A stretch of DNA of 13,691 bases from an uncultured Christensenellaceae bacterium (GTDB lineage Bacteria; Bacillota; Clostridia; Christensenellales; Borkfalkiaceae): positions 1 to 13,691 of the forward strand of contig CAJUOI010000039.1 of the NCBI GenBank assembly GCA_910588615.1. The letters run 5' to 3'. This document shows, piece by piece, positions 1-4,600 of the stretch. Position 1 is the first letter of the stretch; each line of letters begins with the position of its first letter. The notes under the pieces were generated by a model. It was not told the DNA's origin, made no database searches, and saw nothing but the letters and a program-made list of their open reading frames with translations. Position numbers and translations under genes: made by a program.

Positions 1-1
1 T

Positions 2-229
2 GGTACGACGGTTACGATGTCGGTGCGCAGAAACGGAACGGCGATTCCGCAGGCGACGATATCGCGAGTTTTGTCGGTTGGCGTAAGCTCCCTTTATAGC
101 GGAAGTATTATTATTGCGTTGACTGCGGGAGACGTAATCGATATGGCGCTTTCTGCATTGCTCGCCGTGGGCGTTACGTTGGGCAGCGGAGTGAATACAA
201 CTTTAACGGTCAAACAGATAAACGCATAA
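2..229 (+). CDS. 3' end of a collagen-like/BclA-type C-terminal domain protein (5' end outside window)
   Basis: The frame is open from the first complete codon at position 2 to the TAA at 227-229, so about 75 C-terminal residues of a longer protein are visible. The Met at 17 is internal and has no ribosome-binding site before it. The sequence is small-residue rich with alternating hydrophobic residues: a strand around SVGVSSLYSGSIIIALTAGD, then a segment ending in GSGVNTTLTVKQ. This resembles the trimeric jelly-roll (C1q/TNF-like) C-terminal domain found after collagen-like Gly-X-Y repeats in Firmicutes surface and exosporium proteins, where the last strands read roughly 'LxAGDxIxLxL...ATLTVKxI'. 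If so, it would be a cell-surface or spore-surface protein. The collagen repeat itself would lie upstream and cannot be seen, so the family call is tentative; that this is a real coding end is supported by the terminator just downstream. Confidence 0.6.
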   Translation, partial: GTTVTMSVRRNGTAIPQATISRVLSVGVSSLYSGSIIIALTAGDVIDMALSALLAVGVTLGSGVNTTLTVKQINA

Positions 230-296
230 CGAAAACGATAAAAGAAAACCTTTTTTGCGTGCGGCGGGATTTTTGGCTGCCTGAAGAACGAAGGGG

Positions 297-330
297 AAGA
301 GCCCGACTCTGTCTGAGTCGGGCTCTTTTT
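297..330 (+). terminator. Strong rho-independent terminator
   Basis: An 11-bp perfect stem (299-309 GAGCCCGACTC with 315-325 GAGTCGGGCTC) has a 5-nt loop TGTCT and runs into T326-T330. Two further A-T pairs can form with 297-298. It ends transcription of the upstream collagen-like gene and insulates the MgtC gene. Confidence 0.95.
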
Positions 331-384
331 CGGGAAAGCGTAGAGGAAAGTGCGGATTTAAAGCGCAATTTTTTTAAACGGGGC

Positions 385-413
385 TTTACAGAACGAAAAA
401 TTTATGTTAAAAT
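385..413 (+). promoter_or_regulatory. Extended -10 sigma-A promoter of the MgtC-family gene
   Basis: The -35 is TTTACA (385-390) and the -10 is TAAAAT (408-413), with a 17-bp spacer. A TG dinucleotide at 405-406 gives an extended -10. Transcription should start near 420, leaving a leader of only about 25 nt, so no upstream riboswitch or Mg2+ sensor of the Salmonella mgtC type is possible. Confidence 0.85.
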
Positions 414-428
414 AGTAAAACGATAAGC

Positions 429-434
429 AGGAGG
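429..434 (+). promoter_or_regulatory. Ribosome-binding site of the MgtC-family gene
   Basis: AGGAGG lies 11 nt before the ATG at 446. The spacing is slightly long but acceptable, and this is the only Shine-Dalgarno near an ATG in this frame, so it fixes the start. Confidence 0.8.
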
Positions 435-445
435 AAGCAAGAGAG

Positions 446-1099
446 ATGGACGGGATCATCAACGAACTTTGGGTACTCGTGGACATTGCGCTTGCCGCGT
501 TTTTGGGATTTTTTATCGGGTTCGAACGCAGGAAGCGTTTGAAGGAAGCGGGGATCCGCACGCACACGATCGTGTGTATCGGCGCGGCGCTCATTATGGC
601 GGTCAGCAAATACGCGTTCAAGGGGCAGACGGCGGACGCCTCCCGCATTGCGGCGCAAATCGTTTCGGGCGTCGGTTTTCTCGGCGCGGGAATCATTGTT
701 TACAGACAGCAGGCTATCCACGGACTGACCACGGCGGCGGGCGTTTGGGCGACGGCGGGCGTGGGTATGGCTTGCGGCGGCAGACTGTACATCGTGGCGG
801 CGGGGGCGACGGTCGTTTTGATCGCCGTTCAGTGCTTTTTGCATTTGAAGCCCTTCCGTCCCCGCAGATACTATTCCATCAATATCAAATTCCGCCATGC
901 CGAAAACGCCAACGAGAAAATCAAAGAGATTTTTTCCGTTACGCGCTTTAATCATCTCGTGATCAATCGGGGGGAGAGCGGTGTAACGGTATACAGCGCA
1001 ACGTTGAATACGGATAAGGAATTTTCGTCGGATATGTTGGAAAAGATCCTCGAAGAAAACGAATTTATTCTTTCCGTAGAGCGGTGCGACGATAATTAA
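446..1099 (+). CDS. MgtC/SapB family inner-membrane protein
   Basis: The product is 217 aa, the usual length for the MgtC/SapB/YhiD family. The N-terminal ~130 residues are hydrophobic with about four to five membrane helices and carry the family signatures: GFERR at 25-29, RTHTIVCIGAAL at 38-49, the SRIAAQIVSGVGFLGAGII block at 66-84 and GLTTAAGVW at 93-101. The C-terminal part (about 140-217) is a soluble, ACT-like region. Family members are linked to adaptation to low Mg2+ and, in pathogens, to control of the F-ATPase and survival in host cells; the biochemical activity in Firmicutes is not settled. The gene is monocistronic: it has its own promoter at 385-413, a terminator at 1193-1224 and transcriptional insulation from both neighbours. 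The start is fixed by AGGAGG at 429-434. Nothing links it functionally to the giant surface genes downstream. Confidence 0.95.
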   Translation: MDGIINELWVLVDIALAAFLGFFIGFERRKRLKEAGIRTHTIVCIGAALIMAVSKYAFKGQTADASRIAAQIVSGVGFLGAGIIVYRQQAIHGLTTAAGVWATAGVGMACGGRLYIVAAGATVVLIAVQCFLHLKPFRPRRYYSINIKFRHAENANEKIKEIFSVTRFNHLVINRGESGVTVYSATLNTDKEFSSDMLEKILEENEFILSVERCDDN

Positions 1100-1192
1100 G
1101 GGCGCAAATTTTTTCGCCGAAAAGGAAGAAATAATGGGCGCGGAATTGCCGCCTGTTCATAAATTTTTAAAATAAAAACGACGAAAAACAAG

Positions 1193-1224
1193 GTTCCGCC
1201 GAAGGAGATTCGGCGGAACTTTTT
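1193..1224 (+). terminator. Rho-independent terminator of the MgtC-family gene
   Basis: A perfect 11-bp stem GTTCCGCCGAA (1193-1203) / TTCGGCGGAAC (1209-1219) has a GGAGA loop and is followed by five T (1220-1224). An A-rich stretch precedes it. Confidence 0.95.
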
Positions 1225-1328
1225 ACGCGCCGATGTTCAAAAAATTCATACCGTTTGGTATTTTTGGAAAAATAAGCATGAAAAAAGTATAAAAAAACAT
1301 AAATTTTCGACGAAGTTTTTAAAAAGCG

Positions 1329-1358
1329 TTGACAGATTGCTTCGGGTAGAGTTAAAAT
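1329..1358 (+). promoter_or_regulatory. Strong sigma-A promoter of the giant surface-protein locus
   Basis: A perfect -35 TTGACA (1329-1334) is followed by TAAAAT (1353-1358) at an 18-bp spacing. The 80 bp upstream (about 1245-1325) is very AT-rich with phased A and T runs, like an UP element. Transcription would start near 1365. No equivalent sequence precedes the second giant gene. Confidence 0.85.
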
Positions 1359-1566
1359 ATATGCGTATAAATATAGAAGTCGAAATTCTGTCGGTCTGCA
1401 AGCGGGCGCCTTTCTTAACGCGGGGGGCAGAACGGCAAAGACTCCTCGCGTTGCTCGGAAGGACAAAAGGGCGGAGCGACGGAGCGCGGCGGACTGCGTT
1501 TGTGGGATTCTCTCACTCCCTGCGTTCGGCGGAACGGCGGTAGGGAAGATCGCAACAAGGTATTAA

Positions 1567-1582
1567 CGCCCGACGGCGGGCG
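1567..1582 (+). promoter_or_regulatory. Small hairpin just upstream of the RBS, copy 1
   Basis: CGCCCG (1567-1572) pairs with CGGGCG (1577-1582) across the loop ACGG, ending 20 nt before GGAGG. No T run follows, so it is not a terminator; it may stabilise the mRNA 5' region or tune translation. It is exactly repeated at 7733-7748. Confidence 0.5.
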
Positions 1583-1602
1583 AACTACAAATATAAAACA
1601 TT

Positions 1603-1607
1603 GGAGG
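1603..1607 (+). promoter_or_regulatory. Ribosome-binding site that fixes the start of the first giant gene
   Basis: GGAGG lies 8 nt before the ATG at 1616. An in-frame TTG at 1601 overlaps this site and so cannot be the true start. Confidence 0.95.
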
Positions 1608-1615
1608 AAACGACA

Positions 1616-4600
1616 ATGAATAAACGTAAAATAAACGGAAGATTCTGGACGGCGATCGGATTGTCGGTAGCCATGCTCTGCGGAGCGATTTTTGCAGGGG
1701 GGGGGTACGTTTTAACCGACAAACGTGCGGAAGACGGTGCGTTGTCCATGGATAATACCGCAACGGTAAACGCGGCTGTATCTTACGACACCTTGCCCGA
1801 CGGCAGCGCATACTATTATTCGGACGTAACGAAAATCGTCGGGTTCCGAAACGGAACGGAGGCAAGCGACGTTTCATCACAGCCCGTCAATTCCTCGGCT
1901 GCGCACGGTTCGGCGGATAATCCTTACGTAATCAATACCGCCGCGCAATGGAACGCATTTGCGGGCGATACCTCTAATGCAACCAACGCAAACAAGGTAT
2001 TCGTTCTCGGTTCGGACATTGATTTCGCGGGAAAGACGGGCAGCGAAGCGTTTAAACCCGTGCCCTCTCTCGGCGCTAAATTTTACGGCTGCAACAGGAA
2101 GCTTATCAATGTTACTTACAATTTTGGTAATGTTACCACGGGTGTCGGCGTATTTAACGCAACTACTGCAACCGCAGTTATTACCGATTTTAGCTTGGAA
2201 AACGTTACGTTCACCGGAATTTCTGCGTACGGAGGGTTTATTTGCGGGAAATCCAAAGCATCTGTTTTGAATTGTCATGTCCACGGTAAACTTACGGGCG
2301 TAGGCGCTTCGGATTGCGGAATCGGTGGAATTATAGGAAACATTGAAGGAAATACTTCGCGCGTGTATGTTTATCGCTGTTCGGTATTTGCAGATTTTAA
2401 TATAAGTACGGGTGCACATGGCGGCGTTGGCGGTATTTGCGGGGACGCGGACTACGGCGCGGGTCTTTCCGTTTATGATTGTATAACCATTTGCAATTAT
2501 ACTTTTCATACGGGCGGAGACGCATGGTTCGGCGGAATCTTTGATATTACGAATATCTCAGGATCGAATACCGTTCATGAAATAGAAAGCTGTGTTGTAT
2601 ATTCGAATATCAAAGATACGGCGAATCGCCGTAGAGCGGAAGGTTCGCTATTCAATGGTTGGGGCGCGGGTACTGTAAGGGTTAATGTGAAAAATACCTA
2701 TTCGGCGGGATACCTTACCGGTACGTACGGACCGTACGATTTATACGGCGGAATATATCATATACCGAATGCAAGCAATTGTACGTATACCGCAAACAAT
2801 GTAAATTGGTACGCACAGAATCCCTATCTTTATTCGCCTACCTCGGGTGCCGGTGCAATCAACAAGATAGCTACGGGGCAGTGGAACGGCTCGGGCAGCA
2901 ATACGCGGGCGAATATGTGGTTGGCTGCGGCAAGCTCGACTTCTCCGCTGCCGAATAATATCTGGGTCAACAAGAGCGTTATCAACGACGCGTACATGAC
3001 GAATACGGATATAACGAGTTCCACGGGCTACACGATTGAAAATTCGCCCGTACGCAATCCGCTGATCATCACGGTATCGTACTACAATTACACCACGAAC
3101 AACGGCGACGTGCAATATCCCATCAACGGCGATACCGAACCGCAGATCGTCAATTTCGGCGATACGCTGTACGAGCCGACCGCTCCCGACGCAAACCACA
3201 AGTTCGAGGGCTGGACGCTGAACAAGAACGACGGTTCGAAGCCGATAAAAACGGTTCCCACGACGATGCTCGGCGACAACAAGCTTTACGCCGTATGGTC
3301 GGTGCCTTCCACGAGCGTGCGTTTAAACGTAACGGTGGGCGGCAGCAATTATATCGAAAACGCAACGACGGGCGCAACGATCACTTACAACGAAGGGACG
3401 GTGCGGTTGAACAGCTCGCTTTCGGTAGACGGCATGAGCAACCCCACGGTTACGTACAGCTGGAAAAAGGACGGCGCGGCGGTCGCAAGCGGGGGCAACA
3501 CCGCAAACTACAACAATATCCGCAACGTAAAGGACAGCGGGGATTATACGCTTGCGGTCAATTTTGTATCGCCCAACGAGCCGCTGTGGTTCGGCAGTGC
3601 GGAAAGCGCCGCGCAGAAGGTAACGGTAAAGCCCGCCAAGCTTACGGTGTTCGATTTTGCTTTCGAAGAGGGGGATCACGCGTACTCGGGCAGTCCGTAC
3701 ACGAACGCACACCCCGTTGCGGTGATGCACGCTTCTAACGGCGACGTGGTAACCGGCACCACGCGCTGGGCGATCGATTTGGGAAAATTTAACAATCCCG
3801 ACAACGAAAACGTATCGGGCGGCAGAGAAAAGAAGGATATTATTTTCACGCCGGACGCCTCGTACGAGGGCAATTACGGCACGGGCGATACCTACGAAGT
3901 GGATTTTGAAATCGAATTCCTGCAAATGACCTTCCATATCCCGTCGTATGCGAATCTGAAGCTGACGACGAATCTCGAATACGGGCAGCGGTATTCCTTT
4001 AACAACGTAGCCGATATGTTCGAGGATCTGTTTAAGGGATACATGGGCGACCCCAACCTGAGCGGATACACGCCGGTATTCCAATGGAACGGCGATAAGG
4101 TAAAAATCAACGATTTCCGTAAGCTGACTTCCACGGGCTCGACGGGCACGAACAACGCATATTATAACGTAAACGAATCGAAAACGATCGTGGTAGAATT
4201 CGCACCGCAGACCTACACGGTAACGTTCGAGCCGCGCAACGGCGTAGCGGATGAGATTCGCAAAGAGGGCGATCTGAACTACGGCGTGCGTTTAACCAAG
4301 CCCGCCGACCCCGTCTACGGAATGCAGCTGTTCCTCGGCTGGTACTACGACGTAGAGGTGGAGAAGGACGGCGCGTCGACGACGGAAACGCGCAAGTGGT
4401 CGTTTGACAGCGACCGCGTAACGGGGGATATGACCCTGTACGGCAAGTGGCTGGATGCCGATACCTTTACCGAATTGAAGGTTACGGTGAACACGGGCGC
4501 AAGTTTTGTGGCAAGACAAGAATTAAAGCCCGAAAATATCACGGTAACCGCCTGTTTCGAAGGGCAGGCGGAGGACGGCACGACGATTACGAGCGAGGCG

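Larger units (their letters stand above)
1364..1615 (+). other. Long 5' leader (about 250 nt) of the first giant gene
   Basis: No protein-coding gene is convincing in this stretch. It holds a GC-rich first half (1400-1486), a dispersed-repeat-like segment (1487-1533) that recurs at 7657-7703 with one mismatch, a 6-bp perfect hairpin CGCCCG-ACGG-CGGGCG (1567-1582) and the GGAGG ribosome-binding site. I recognise no riboswitch or T-box. The leader is unusually long for a structural gene and its last 61 nt are identical in front of the second giant gene. Confidence 0.6.
1487..1704 (+). repeat. 5' repeat copy 1: leader, RBS, signal peptide and G tract
   Basis: Positions 1555-1704 are identical to 7721-7870 (150 bp). 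Positions 1487-1533 match 7657-7703 with one mismatch, and a short divergent patch with a 4-bp length difference lies between. The identity covers the RBS, the start codon, the signal peptide and the poly-G tract, and stops a few bases after the tract. Confidence 0.95.

Noticed and set aside
1134..1175. A 13-codon ORF (ATG at 1134) preceded by GGAAG
   Set aside because: The spacing is only 5 nt, the peptide is featureless, and it lies between the MgtC stop and its terminator; nothing supports translation.
1337..1543. A 68-codon plus-strand ORF in the leader, sharing a stretch (RRTAFVGF.HSLRSA) with a 60-codon ORF at 7603-7785
   Set aside because: The similarity comes entirely from the repeated intergenic DNA segment (1487-1533 / 7657-7703). 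Neither ORF has a ribosome-binding site, and the first would start inside the promoter.
1592..1597. TATAAA just upstream of the RBS (and its copy near 7758) as a -10 element
   Set aside because: The matching -35 position reads CCCGAC, and a start there would place the RBS at the very 5' end of the mRNA.
1601..1603. TTG at 1601 as an upstream start of the first giant gene
   Set aside because: It overlaps the GGAGG ribosome-binding site that serves the ATG at 1616.
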